DNA of 64,000 nucleotides from Thioclava dalianensis (GCF_000715505.1 NZ_JHEH01000005.1:182386-246385), one strand, 5' to 3'; shown: positions 26,991 through 36,796, numbered from the stretch's first letter. Numbers and translations: made by a program. The notes: generated by a model from the letters alone, not told the origin.

Positions 26991-27881
26991 CTAGCCCATG
27001 CGTTCGGAGGCGTAAGAGCCCGGCGAGGCCGGAAAGACCACCGTCTTGTTTTCGTTGATGAACACCCGGTGATGGATATGGGCATGGATCGCGCGCGAGA
27101 GCACCTGAGCCTCGACATCGCGGCCCAGCGAGACGTAATCCTCGGGCGATTGCGCATGGGTGATCCGCACAGTGTCTTGCTCGATGATCGGACCTTCGTC
27201 GAGATCGGCGGTCACGTAATGCGCCGTGGCCCCGATCAGCTTCACGCCACGCTCATAGGCCTGCTTGTAGGGGTTGGCCCCCTTGAAGCTCGGCAGGAAG
27301 GAGTGGTGGATGTTGATGATCCGCCCCGACATCTTCTGGCACAGCGCGTCGCTGAGAATCTGCATGTAGCGCGCCAGAACGACCAGTTCGGCCCCCGATT
27401 CCTCGACCACCGACAGCAACCGCGCCTCCGCCTCGGGCTTGTTTTCCTTGGTGACCTTGATGTGGTGGAAGGGGATGTCATGATTGACCACGACCTTCTG
27501 ATAGGTCAGGTGGTTCGACACCACGCCCACAATCTCGATCGGCAATGCACCGATGCGCCAGCGATAGAGCAGATCGTTAAGGCAATGGCCGAAATTCGAG
27601 ACCATCAGGATGACCTTCATCTTGGCTCCGGAATCATGGATCGCCCAATCCATCGAGAAGCTCTCAGCGACCGGCGTAAAGGCCTCGCGAATCGCCTCTT
27701 CCGCCACCCCGGTCTCGGACACGAAGTTCACCCGCATGAAGAACTGGCCCGTGCGCAGATCGTCATATTGATGCGAGTCGGTGATGTTGCAGCCCTGATC
27801 GGCGAGCACATTGGCAATCCCTGCGACGATCCCGCGCGTCGAGGGGCAAGCCACGGTGAGAACATAAGCGGTCTGGGTCAT
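26991..27881 (-). CDS. purU: Formyltetrahydrofolate deformylase
   Basis: 296 aa. An N-terminal ACT domain (YVLTVACPSTRGIVAGIANVLADQGCNITDSHQ) precedes the formyltransferase-fold hydrolase domain with FGHCLNDLLYRW, the catalytic INIHHSFLPSF and the GATAHYVTADLDEGPIIEQD block. It hydrolyses 10-formyl-THF to formate and THF, balancing one-carbon pools. No folate or glycine-cleavage genes are next to it. The 125-nt upstream region shows no riboswitch that I can recognise. Confidence 0.95.
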   Translation of the reverse strand: MTQTAYVLTVACPSTRGIVAGIANVLADQGCNITDSHQYDDLRTGQFFMRVNFVSETGVAEEAIREAFTPVAESFSMDWAIHDSGAKMKVILMVSNFGHCLNDLLYRWRIGALPIEIVGVVSNHLTYQKVVVNHDIPFHHIKVTKENKPEAEARLLSVVEESGAELVVLARYMQILSDALCQKMSGRIINIHHSFLPSFKGANPYKQAYERGVKLIGATAHYVTADLDEGPIIEQDTVRITHAQSPEDYVSLGRDVEAQVLSRAIHAHIHHRVFINENKTVVFPASPGSYASERMG

Positions 27882-28006
27882 CGTCCGATCCTTTTCAACT
27901 GCGCGCCCTCGTCTCTAGCGCGCGGGGCTCACACGTACAATCGAGGTTTCACCTTGGCTTGGCTGGAGAAAATGCGACGACGCGGACGCGAAAAGCGGCA
28001 GCGCCG

Positions 28007-28222
28007 TCAGGCCGGGTTGGATGCGGGCTGCAACTCGAAAAGCGCCTCGACCGGTTGGCCAAGATAGCTGGCCAACCGGAGCGCAAGCAGCGTCGAAGGG
28101 ATGAACACGCCATTCTCCACGGTGTTGATGGTCTTGCGCGACACGCCCACCGCCTCGGCAAGCTGGGCCTGCGTCAACCCGGCGGCTTTGCGATGATGGC
28201 CCAGATGAACGATCAGCCCCAT
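28007..28222 (-). CDS. Compact XRE-family HTH regulator
   Basis: 71 aa from the ATG at 28222. It is little more than one helix-turn-helix domain: KAAGLTQAQLAEAVGVSRKTINTVENGVFIPSTLLALRLA (split here only by reading) followed by a short FEL end, like the YozG/Xre-type regulators commonly paired with a small membrane protein. Its start overlaps the stop of the membrane protein gene upstream by one base (TGA/ATG), so the two are coupled. The palindromes at 28641-28692 are the likely targets. Confidence 0.87.
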   Translation of the reverse strand: MGLIVHLGHHRKAAGLTQAQLAEAVGVSRKTINTVENGVFIPSTLLALRLASYLGQPVEALFELQPASNPA

Positions 28223-28626
28223 CACCCGCCCCGCATGTCGCACCAGACGAAGCTCAGCAGAAACGCCGCCGCGCTCAACGTCCCCATGGCCGCAAAGGCC
28301 ACGGGCCAGGCGATCAGATCGAGCGACAGCGGGATCGCGAAGATCGGATAAAGCGAAAGCGCCACCCAAAAGCCGACGCGCTGCGCGGTTTGTGCGTCGT
28401 GGCGAAACAGCTCATCCTTCGCCCGCCGCACCTGATCGGGACCTGCTAAGCGTGCCGCCGCGAAAATCACGAAAAGCCCGAGCGCGCCGCTCATCCATGG
28501 CAGCCAAGGCGATATCGGGGCGGGATTGCGCATGATCAGCGCAAGCACCGCGTAGAGCAGACAGACCAGCCCGCTCAGCCCAAGCACGATCCGACGTAAC
28601 ATCGAAAACTGAGAATAGCTCAACAT
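28222..28626 (-). CDS. Small polytopic membrane protein paired with XRE regulator
   Basis: 134 aa, four hydrophobic segments (about 10-30, 43-58, 83-104 and 108-127) with a charged loop RLAGPDQVRRAKDELFRHDAQTAQ between the second and third. No family I can name; arrangement and size resemble the DUF2178/DUF3796-like proteins that often precede a compact XRE regulator. The start codon is preceded by GGAGGGTGTC on the minus strand. One possibility is that the protein senses envelope state and sequesters or informs the regulator; this is inference from pairing only. Confidence 0.75.
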   Translation of the reverse strand: MLSYSQFSMLRRIVLGLSGLVCLLYAVLALIMRNPAPISPWLPWMSGALGLFVIFAAARLAGPDQVRRAKDELFRHDAQTAQRVGFWVALSLYPIFAIPLSLDLIAWPVAFAAMGTLSAAAFLLSFVWCDMRGG

Positions 28627-28640
28627 GACACCCTCCTGCG

Positions 28641-28692
28641 TGTAACCCTTGCGTTACAAATGCGCCGCAAAAAATGTTACGTCAAGGTTACA
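28641..28692. promoter_or_regulatory. Two palindromic operators for the XRE/membrane-protein pair
   Basis: TGTAAC-N6-GTTACA (28641-28658) and TGTTAC-N6-GTTACA (28675-28692) lie with centres 34 bp apart, just upstream of the membrane protein gene. A minus-strand TTGACG (-35-like, complement of 28680-28685) sits inside the second palindrome, so binding at both would cover the promoter. Most likely the autoregulatory sites of the adjacent XRE protein; the divergent zinc-finger gene promoter is only 11 nt away. Confidence 0.65.
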
Positions 28693-28702
28693 TTGCCTCA
28701 CT

Positions 28703-28731
28703 TTGACGCGAGCCATGTCCGGCCCTACATT
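28703..28731 (+). promoter_or_regulatory. Sigma70-type promoter of the zinc-finger gene
   Basis: TTGACG (28703-28708), 17-nt spacer, TACATT (28726-28731). The predicted start near 28738 leaves a leader of about 15 nt that is almost entirely the AGGAGGT ribosome site at 28741-28747. Confidence 0.65.
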
Positions 28732-28752
28732 AAAGAAATCAGGAGGTACGTC

Positions 28753-29022
28753 ATGGCCGGAGGATGGGCGCGCGACGGCGCGGTGAGCGAACAGATCGAA
28801 GCCTCGATCAGCGACGAGCTGGCGCGGCTCAAGGCACGGCGCGGGCCGCAGGGCGAGAGCCTGACCCATTGCGCCGAATGCGACGAGGAAATCCCGCAAG
28901 CCCGGCGCGAGGCGATCCCGGGCGTCAAGCTCTGCGTCGAATGTGCCGGCGCACGCGACAGCAAGCGCGGACAGGCAGGCGGCCTGAACCGCCGCGCCTC
29001 CAAAGACAGTTTGCTGAAATAG
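28753..29022 (+). CDS. DksA/TraR-type C4 zinc-finger protein
   Basis: 89 aa from the ATG at 28753, which follows a near-perfect AGGAGGT. A short helical N part is followed by the four-Cys zinc knuckle (CAECDEEIPQARREAIPGVKLC split across HCAEC and LCVEC) typical of the short DksA/TraR proteins (YbiI-like). These bind RNA polymerase through the secondary channel or are uncharacterised. The long coiled coil of full DksA with its acidic tip is missing, so ppGpp-dependent control of rRNA is unlikely. Convergent with the FG-GAP gene, 2 nt apart. Confidence 0.85.
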   Translation: MAGGWARDGAVSEQIEASISDELARLKARRGPQGESLTHCAECDEEIPQARREAIPGVKLCVECAGARDSKRGQAGGLNRRASKDSLLK

Positions 29023-29024
29023 GC

Positions 29025-29758
29025 TCAGATCCGGCAAGCCAGCGCTGCATCAAACGCCGCCGGTGAAGTATCGCGCCCCAAGCTGCGCGCGGCGATCGCG
29101 CCCTCCGCACCAAACCGCAGCGCAAGCAATTCGGACCAATCGAACCGGGCCACGATCATTTCGGGGCTGGGCGAACAGCGCTGCACACCCCCCAGGATCT
29201 GATCCGCGCCAAATCGGTGATTGGTGACATGTTGACCGCGCAAGACTTCGCGCAGACCGCCATCCGCGTAGCGATAGATCACCAATTGACCAAGCCGGTG
29301 CGGCGCGTCGATCAGCGCAATCTCAGAGCGCCCATCGCCATCCAGATCGCCCGCCCCGATCACCGAGAGCCAATGGTTCGGCGCGCCGACAAAGGGGCTG
29401 GCCGCGCTCTGCACCGGACCGCCTCCCGCCAGTTGCAGCACAACCAAACGCGATCCAAACTGCCGATGCGACTGGATCACGAGGATCTCGGGCACACCAT
29501 CCGCATCGAGATCGACCACACGCGGCGCAATGTCCTCAAAGACCATGTCGGGCGGCAGCGCGATCTTATAGGTCACGCGCGGGTCCGCCCCGCGCCTCAC
29601 GGTGACAAACAGCGCGCCAAATTCATGCGCGCGCCCCAGAGCGAAATGTCCGTAGCGATCCGTCGGCGCGGCGTAGCGTGCCGTCACGCGGGTATCCGCG
29701 CAGGCAGTCTGGGCCGCAGCGACCAGCCAAAAGGCCAGATCTGCTGCCGCCCAGCGCA

Positions 29759-29759
<1 letters not shown>
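29025..29759 (-). CDS. Secreted FG-GAP/VCBS-like repeat protein
   Basis: 244 aa from the ATG at 29759. A signal peptide (LAFWLVAAAQTACA) is followed by a predicted beta-propeller-like region with two calcium-loop motifs, DLDADGVPEILVIQ and DLDGDGRSEIALID, as in FG-GAP repeats. Function is unknown; periplasmic or exported location is expected. The ATG overlaps the ferredoxin stop (ATGA), so it is co-translated with ferredoxin VI, an odd pairing between a cytoplasmic redox protein and an exported one. A longer frame upstream runs antisense-like through the ferredoxin gene and is rejected. Confidence 0.72.
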
Positions 29760-30106
<347 letters not shown>

Positions 30107-30256
30107 TCAGGTCGCCCGAAAGCCTCGGACGCTTCCGATTTACGGGGCTTTGATGCGTTTTACCAGAGGCCCTTGGCGCGCCGCCCCCGCAGATCGGGGA
30201 TTGCCGCGCGCGCCGGGTCTTGTAGTGTCACGCGCGAACAAGACGAGGCGAGCGCT

Positions 30257-30808
30257 TTGCACAGGCGAAAACTTTTGCACCCAGGATGCGCGGCTGCGGG
30301 GCCCTTGCTGGCGCTCGCGCTGCTGGCAGGCTGTCAAACCGGGGGGACAGACCTCCAGCGTCCGCCGCCCGGTCCGACACTGGCAAGCGAGGTCTCCACG
30401 CAGCGCCCGGCGACGGATGCAAAAGGTTGTTACGCCGAATTGAAGGCCCCCGCGCAGGTCGAGACCGTGACCCATCAGGTGCAGGTGATCCCCGAGCAGC
30501 GCGACGCCAAAACGGGCGCGATCACCCAACCCGCGATCTACCGCGAAATGAGCGCCCAGCGGATGATTGATGCCGGCAAGCCGCGCTATTTTCGCGCCAT
30601 GTGCACCGCCGATTTGACGCCGTCCTTCGTGGCGATGCTGCAACGCGCCCTCGCGGCCCGGAACCTCTATCACGGGCGGGCCGATGGCACGCTTGATCCG
30701 GCCACCGGAACGGCGATCCGCGCCTATCAGGCACCGCGCGGGCTCGACAGCGCCACGCTCTCGCTGCGGGCGGCGCAAGAGATGGGCCTTTATATCTACA
30801 CGCCCTAA
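30257..30808 (+). CDS. Lipoprotein with peptidoglycan-binding-like C-terminal domain
   Basis: About 183 aa if the TTG at 30257 is used (MHRRKLLHPG...); no ATG lies before the lipobox. The N terminus has Arg/Lys residues, a 12-residue hydrophobic core and the lipobox LLAGC, predicting an acylated outer- or inner-membrane lipoprotein. The last 60 residues (FVAMLQRALAARNLYHGRADGTLDPATGTAIRAYQAPRGL) resemble a PG_binding_1 repeat. A middle part (about 60-120) is of unknown fold and has a conserved-looking CYAELKAPAQVETVTHQV segment. Start codon and export are inferred. Confidence 0.7.
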   Translation: MHRRKLLHPGCAAAGPLLALALLAGCQTGGTDLQRPPPGPTLASEVSTQRPATDAKGCYAELKAPAQVETVTHQVQVIPEQRDAKTGAITQPAIYREMSAQRMIDAGKPRYFRAMCTADLTPSFVAMLQRALAARNLYHGRADGTLDPATGTAIRAYQAPRGLDSATLSLRAAQEMGLYIYTP

Positions 30809-30933
30809 ATCTGGACGCCGTGAGCACCGCCTCATGAACTTCATGACGATTTCTCGGGCTGCCGGGTCGGTTGCGGGCTTTGCGCCGCGCAGCCAAAGGC
30901 CTAGAACGGGGACAAGAATGGCAGGAGCGCGAC

Positions 30934-32955
30934 ATGAGCGATGATGTGCAGGTGATCTTTACCCCCTCGGGCAAGCGGGGCCGTGTGGCACGCGGCACCA
31001 AGGTGCTCGCCGCGGCGCGCACACTGGGCGTGGATCTCGATTCGGTCTGCGGCGGGCGCGGCATTTGCTCGAAATGCCAATGCAGCCCCGGCTATGGCGA
31101 TTTCTCCAAACACGGGCTGCATGTCGAGCCCGATGCGCTGAGCCCGATCAACTCCGTCGAGGAGCGCTACGACCGCGTGCGCGGGCTCAAGCCGGGACGC
31201 CGCTTGGGCTGTCAGGCGGAAATTCAGGGCGATATCGTGATCGACGTGCCGCCCGAAAGTCAGGTCCACAAGCAGGTCGTGCGCAAGGCCGCCTCCGAGC
31301 GGGTCATGGAAATGGATCCCGCCACCCGCGCTTGCTATATCGAGGTCCAAGAGCCCGACATGCATGCGCCCGAGGGCGATTTCCAACGCCTCGCCCATGC
31401 GCTTGAGGCACAATGGGACATCCCGGGCCTGCGCGCCGATCCCGATATGCTGCGCAAGCTGCAACCGGTGCTGCGCAAGGGCGCGTGGAAGGTCACCGCC
31501 GCTGTGCATGATCAAGGCGAGGGTCCGCGGCTCAGCGCGCTCTATCCCGGCCTGCGCGAGACGCCGCTTTACGGTCTGGCAATCGACCTTGGCTCGACCA
31601 CCATCGCGGGCCATCTGGTCGCGCTTGATGATGGGCGGGTGCTGGCCAGTGCCGGGCTGATGAACCCGCAGATCCGCTTTGGCGAAGATCTCATGAGCCG
31701 GGTCTCCTACGTGATGATGAATCCCGGTGGCGATCTGGAGATGACCAAGGTCGTGCGCGATGCGATGGGCGATCTGGCGCGCGAGCTGGCGCAGGAGGCG
31801 CAGATCGAGACCGGCGAGATCGTAGAGGCCACCGTGGTGTGCAACCCGGTGATGCACCATTTGCTGCTGGGCATTGATCCGGTCGAGCTGGGTCAGGCGC
31901 CCTTTGCGCTGGCCACCTCGGACAGTATGGACCTGCCCGCCTCCGAGATCGGGCTGGAGGCCAGCCCGGGCGCGCGCGTCTATATCCTCCCGCTGATCGC
32001 GGGCCATGTCGGGGCCGATGCGGCCGCCGTAGCGCTTTCTGAGGCCCCCGAGCGGCGCGAGGACCTGTCGCTCATCGTCGATGTCGGAACCAATGCCGAG
32101 ATCCTTCTGGGCAATTCCAGCCGCGTGCTGGCCTGCTCCTCACCCACCGGCCCGGCCTTCGAGGGCGCGCAGATCTCAAGCGGGCAGCGAGCCGCCCCGG
32201 GTGCCATCGAGCGGATCGAGATTGATCCCGCGACGAAAGAGCCGCGATTCAAGATCATCGGCAATGAGCATTGGTCGACCGAACCCGAGTTTGGCACGCC
32301 CCAGATCACCGGCATCTGCGGCTCTGGCATCATCGAGGCTGTGGCCGAGATGCGCATGGCGGGGATCGTCGATGCATCCGGGCTGATCGGATCGCCCGAA
32401 CAGGTGGGTACCACGCGCTGCGTCGCCTCGGGCCGCACCCATGAATACCTGATCCATGACGCAACGCCCGAAGGCCCGCGCATCACCGTCACGCAGGGCG
32501 ACATCCGCGCCATCCAGCTTGCGAAATCCGCGCTTTATGCCGGGGCGCGCCTGCTGATGGACGAGATGGGCGTCGATGAGGTCGACCGTGTCGTGCTCGC
32601 CGGAGCCTTTGGCGCGCATATCAGCCCGAAACACGCGATGGTGCTGGGGATGATCCCCGATGCGCCGCTTGATCACGTCACCTCGGCGGGCAATGCGGCA
32701 GGCACGGGCGCGCGCATGGCCCTGTGCTCGGTGCGGGCGCGCCGCGCGATCGAGACGCAGGTCAAGCGGATCACCAAGGTCGAAACCGCGATCGAGCCGC
32801 GCTTCCAAGAGCATTTCGTGGCCGCCAATGCCCTGCCCCATGCAACGGCCCCCTTCACGCGTCTGCGCGCGGTGGCACCGCTCCCCGATGTCAGCTTCAA
32901 CACCGGCGGATCAGGCGATGAGGGCGGCGGGCGCCGCAGGCGGCGGCGCGGCTGA
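30934..32955 (+). CDS. RamA-like corrinoid reactivation protein (2Fe-2S, ASKHA/DUF4445)
   Basis: 673 aa from the ATG at 30934 (GGAG 8 nt upstream). An N-terminal 2Fe-2S ferredoxin-like domain (Cys39, Cys45, Cys48, Cys93) is followed by a linker and a large ASKHA-type ATPase domain (LAIDLGSTTIAGHLVAL, LIVDVGTNAEILLGN, ICGSGIIEAVAEM). These proteins use ATP to drive reduction of inactive cob(II)alamin on corrinoid methyltransferases. No methyltransferase or corrinoid protein is beside it. In related roseobacters such a protein has been linked to reactivating a split methionine synthase, which would explain an orphan gene. The Gly/Arg C-terminal tail (GDEGGGRRRRRRG) is unusual. Confidence 0.85.
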   Translation: MSDDVQVIFTPSGKRGRVARGTKVLAAARTLGVDLDSVCGGRGICSKCQCSPGYGDFSKHGLHVEPDALSPINSVEERYDRVRGLKPGRRLGCQAEIQGDIVIDVPPESQVHKQVVRKAASERVMEMDPATRACYIEVQEPDMHAPEGDFQRLAHALEAQWDIPGLRADPDMLRKLQPVLRKGAWKVTAAVHDQGEGPRLSALYPGLRETPLYGLAIDLGSTTIAGHLVALDDGRVLASAGLMNPQIRFGEDLMSRVSYVMMNPGGDLEMTKVVRDAMGDLARELAQEAQIETGEIVEATVVCNPVMHHLLLGIDPVELGQAPFALATSDSMDLPASEIGLEASPGARVYILPLIAGHVGADAAAVALSEAPERREDLSLIVDVGTNAEILLGNSSRVLACSSPTGPAFEGAQISSGQRAAPGAIERIEIDPATKEPRFKIIGNEHWSTEPEFGTPQITGICGSGIIEAVAEMRMAGIVDASGLIGSPEQVGTTRCVASGRTHEYLIHDATPEGPRITVTQGDIRAIQLAKSALYAGARLLMDEMGVDEVDRVVLAGAFGAHISPKHAMVLGMIPDAPLDHVTSAGNAAGTGARMALCSVRARRAIETQVKRITKVETAIEPRFQEHFVAANALPHATAPFTRLRAVAPLPDVSFNTGGSGDEGGGRRRRRRG

Positions 32956-32985
32956 AAGCCCCCGGATCATCGTCATTTAGGGCGC

Positions 32986-32999
32986 TCACGATTTCGTGA
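32986..32999. promoter_or_regulatory. Short palindrome upstream of the fasciclin gene
   Basis: TCACGA-TT-TCGTGA is a perfect 6-bp inverted repeat in the 136-nt gap after ramA-like. There is no T run, so an operator is as likely as a terminator. No partner factor can be named. Confidence 0.3.
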
Positions 33000-33091
33000 T
33001 CGACTTAAAGTGATCGGGTTCGTGCCATGCCCTCGTAACCTCTGCATCACGGCGGGAATAACCCTGCCGGTCGACAGGGAGAGACCTTATT

Positions 33092-33658
33092 ATGACCAAC
33101 ACGTTCCGCAAGTTTGCAGCCCCGATGTTCGCCGCAGCCGCACTCGCATTCGCGGGCCCCGCGCTCGCTGAGAACCCGATGGTGGGCGGCGCCAAGATGT
33201 TCGAGAACAAGCCGATCGCCGCCAACGCTTCCGCAGCTCCGAACCTCACCACCCTGGTGGCTGCCGTGAAAGCCGCAGGCCTCGTGGACACGCTGGCAGG
33301 CCCCGGCCCGTTCACCGTCTTCGCGCCGACCAACGCCGCGTTCGACAAGCTGCCCGCAGGCACCGTCGACAATCTCGTGAAGCCCGAGAACAAGGAAATG
33401 CTCACGCATATCCTGACCTGCCACGTCGCTAAAGGTGTGATCTCGGCGGAAAACATCATGAAGACTGTCGAATCCTCGGCCAACGGTATGGCGACCATCC
33501 CGACGCTCGGCGGTTGTAACCTCACCGCGATGGTCAAAGACGGCAAAGTCATGATCAAGGACCCGCGCGGCGACGTTGCGACGGTTGAAACCGCTGACGT
33601 GAAACAGTCGAACGGCATGGTTCACGTGATCAACACTGTGATGCTGCCGAAAATGTAA
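33092..33658 (+). CDS. Secreted fasciclin-domain protein
   Basis: 188 aa. A Sec signal peptide (MFAAAALAFAGPALA, cleavage before ENPM) is followed by one FAS1 domain with the H1 and H2 regions (GPFTVFAPTNAAFDKLPAGTVD and NGMVHVINTVMLPKM). Bacterial single-FAS1 proteins are periplasmic or surface adhesion-type proteins of unclear function. AGGGAGA lies before the ATG. It stands alone between ramA-like and a strong terminator. Confidence 0.92.
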   Translation: MTNTFRKFAAPMFAAAALAFAGPALAENPMVGGAKMFENKPIAANASAAPNLTTLVAAVKAAGLVDTLAGPGPFTVFAPTNAAFDKLPAGTVDNLVKPENKEMLTHILTCHVAKGVISAENIMKTVESSANGMATIPTLGGCNLTAMVKDGKVMIKDPRGDVATVETADVKQSNGMVHVINTVMLPKM

Positions 33659-33681
33659 GCCTTTCCAAGGCCTGCAAGACG

Positions 33682-33713
33682 CGCCCGGATGGCTCACGCC
33701 GTCCGGGCGTTTT
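33682..33713 (+). terminator. Intrinsic terminator after the fasciclin gene
   Basis: CGCCCGGA and TCCGGGCG form an 8-bp stem closed by further GGC/GCC pairs around a TCAC loop, followed by TTTT. It starts 24 nt after the stop codon. Confidence 0.85.
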
Positions 33714-33771
33714 GCATTGAGATCCCTCTTGACCGAAGCCGCGCGCTGGCATACCTCTTCGCGCGCACCAT

Positions 33772-33845
33772 GCGGGTATGATGTAATGGTAGCCTGTCAG
33801 CTTCCCAAGCTGAACGCGCGGGTTCGATTCCCGCTACCCGCTCCA
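33772..33845 (+). tRNA. tRNA-Gly (anticodon CCC)
   Basis: A 74-nt cloverleaf with encoded CCA. Acceptor stem GCGGGTA/TACCCGC, D-arm with AATGGTA, anticodon stem TCAGC/GCTGA with loop TTCCCAA (anticodon CCC at 33804-33806) and T-arm GCGGGTTCGATTCCCGC. It reads GGG glycine codons. Convergent with the sugar dehydrogenase gene. Confidence 0.95.
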
Positions 33846-33886
33846 AACTCCCCAGACACAGCACGCGACCGGCGGATAAGCGTTTC

Positions 33887-34972
33887 TTACGCAGGATCGA
33901 GCCGATACAGTTTTGCTTCATCGGAATCTTCGATGATCCAGACCGCGCCTTGTGGCCCAACCGCGACATCGCGCACCCGCATCCCGAGATCCCAACGCGC
34001 CAGCTGGTCCGAGCCGTCACCGGCCACAAGAACCAGACCCTGCCCAGCCAACCCGCCGATCAGCATATGCCCCTGCCAGTCGGGAAAGGCCGCACCGTCG
34101 TAGAACGCAAGCCCCGCCGGTGCGATCACCGGGGTCCAATACAGGCTGGGAGCCGCGAATTGCGGGGCGGTGTCGTGATCGGGGATCGGCATCCCCGAAT
34201 AGTGCCGCCCGTTGGAGACCGCGTTCCAGCCGTAATTCTGACCCGGCTCGATCCGGTTCAGCTCATCGCCGCCGCGCGGGCCCATCTCATGCTCCCACAG
34301 CGTGCCATCGGGGCCGAAGGCAAGGCCATAAGGGTTGCGGTGGCCCTCGCTCCATGTCTGAGCGCGCACGCCCCCGGCATCGGCCTGCGGATTGCCCGGC
34401 GCGGCGCGGCCCTCCATCGTCAACCGAAGGATCTTGCCGCGCGGATTGTCGGGCTCCTGCGCGGTATCGGGCTGCATCCGATCGCCCACGCTCAGATAGA
34501 GAGCGCCGTCGGGACCAAAGGCAATGATGCCGCCCGGCTGTCCGCGCCCACCCGGCGTCTGCTCCCAAAGCGTCTCGATGCCCTCGAGGCTGTCCGTGCC
34601 CAGCGTACCCCGGGCCAGCACAAGCGCATTTTCCGGCGAGACATAGGTAAAATAGACTGCCCGCGTGCGCTCAAAATCCGGGGCGACCGCGACATCGAGC
34701 ATGCCGTTTTGGCCGCTATATTGCACATCCGGCACGCCCGAGAGCTCTTGCATCTGCTCCCCGCTCACATGCCACATCGTGCCCGCCTTGCCGCTGACCA
34801 GCACGGAGCCATCGGGCAGCGGGGCAATCGCCCAAGGGTTTTGCAATGTCGCCTGCGGGACAAGCGTGAAGGGCTGCGCCTCACTTATCGGTGCCTCGCC
34901 GACATTCTGGGCCAGCGCCGGGCCTGCAAGGCCAAGGCTCAGTAGGACGGGGATCAACGGGGTCTGTTTCAT
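33887..34972 (-). CDS. PQQ-dependent aldose sugar dehydrogenase-like secreted protein
   Basis: 361 aa. A signal peptide (IPVLLSLGLAGPALA) precedes a six-bladed GSDH/sorbosone-dehydrogenase beta-propeller. Characteristic stretches are NPWAIAPLPDGSVLVS, RGQPGGIIAFGPDGALYLSVGD, EGHRNPYGLAFGPDGTLWEHEMGPRGGDELN and the APAGLAFYDG end blade. It resembles YliI/Asd, periplasmic enzymes that oxidise aldoses with PQQ and calcium. No PQQ biosynthesis gene is here. Single gene on the minus strand; upstream lies the SRP RNA gene on the other strand. Confidence 0.88.
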   Translation of the reverse strand: MKQTPLIPVLLSLGLAGPALAQNVGEAPISEAQPFTLVPQATLQNPWAIAPLPDGSVLVSGKAGTMWHVSGEQMQELSGVPDVQYSGQNGMLDVAVAPDFERTRAVYFTYVSPENALVLARGTLGTDSLEGIETLWEQTPGGRGQPGGIIAFGPDGALYLSVGDRMQPDTAQEPDNPRGKILRLTMEGRAAPGNPQADAGGVRAQTWSEGHRNPYGLAFGPDGTLWEHEMGPRGGDELNRIEPGQNYGWNAVSNGRHYSGMPIPDHDTAPQFAAPSLYWTPVIAPAGLAFYDGAAFPDWQGHMLIGGLAGQGLVLVAGDGSDQLARWDLGMRVRDVAVGPQGAVWIIEDSDEAKLYRLDPA

Positions 34973-35067
34973 CAGGGGGTCTCCTTCCTTTTACTCAACA
35001 TGGGGTCGCCCGTCGCGCGGGGAAGACCTGCGGTGCAATTCTTCGTGAGACCGGGCGCGCAGATGGG

Positions 35068-35096
35068 TTGCGAATCCGCGCGATGCCCCCTATATG
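35068..35096 (+). promoter_or_regulatory. Promoter of the SRP RNA gene
   Basis: TTGCGA (35068-35073), 17-nt spacer, TATATG (35091-35096). The predicted start about 35103 coincides with the first base of the folded RNA. The preceding 34973-35067 shows nothing else. Confidence 0.75.
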
Positions 35097-35102
35097 CGCC
35101 CT

Positions 35103-35198
35103 TGAGAGGTTGGCGCGGGCGAGCGCCTCGCCAACCCGGTCAGGTCCGGAAGGAAGCAGCCGCAACGAGCCCCGCTTGGGTCGCTGTCCAGCCTCTCA
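35103..35198 (+). ncRNA. ffs: Signal recognition particle RNA, small bacterial type
   Basis: The universally conserved apical domain is present (GGTCAGGTCCGGAAGGAAGC at 35138-35157 and the GCAGCCGC side that follows). The 5' GAGAGGTTGG pairs with the 3' CCAGCCTCTC to form the closing stem. About 95 nt, 4.5S-like without an Alu domain. It binds Ffh to target membrane proteins. In many alphaproteobacteria this gene is just upstream of dnaX; here a CobW gene and a small ORF lie between. Confidence 0.95.
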
Positions 35199-35280
35199 CC
35201 CTCCCCCACATTCCCGCCGCCGTGATTGCCAAGCGCGCTAAAGCCGTTTGCGCCGCATTGCATTCTTCTGCCGATTAAAT

Positions 35281-35298
35281 GTAATGATATAACATTAC
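35281..35298. promoter_or_regulatory. Zur box upstream of the CobW GTPase gene
   Basis: GTAATGATATAACATTAC is an 18-bp near-palindrome (GTAATG...CATTAC) with the AT-rich centre of proteobacterial Zur operators. It lies 20 nt before the start codon of a CobW/ZigA-type gene, which is the classic position for zinc-responsive repression. Confidence 0.8.
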
Positions 35299-35318
35299 GT
35301 AGGATCGCAGGAGCTCCC

Positions 35319-36526
<1,208 letters not shown>

Positions 36527-36530
<4 letters not shown>

Positions 36531-36796
36531 GGCGCAATCTGGATTGCTCGCTGCGGCGCACATGCCGCCGCAGCGACCCGATGGCAGAGTTCGACCGGCT
36601 CCCCGCCCCGGCGCGGGCATGGGCGCAGCGCGCAGTGCTGCCATGGTCGGCCCGCTCGATCCGCCGGATCTGGGCGCGCGCGCTGTCTGAGACCCGCAGC
36701 GAAGAGGCCGCTCTCGCCCGGCTTGCCCGCGCCGAGGCGCGCACTCTGGCCCGCGAGGCCGCGCCTAACCGGATCGGCGAGGTGAGATCGGTTTGA
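36527..36796 (+). CDS. Small basic protein, DUF6525-like
   Basis: 89 aa, starting in the ATGA overlap with the CobW gene stop. Rich in Arg and Ala, with no Cys cluster or signal peptide. The motif [32 protein letters not shown] reminds me of the rhodobacterial DUF6525 family; this assignment is from memory. Coupling to the Zur-controlled gene suggests it is also induced by zinc shortage, but the upstream gene may simply be a neighbour. Function unknown. Confidence 0.7.

Noticed and set aside
26991..28006. Possible folate or glycine riboswitch upstream of purU
   Set aside because: The 125-nt leader shows no conserved riboswitch core that I can recognise.
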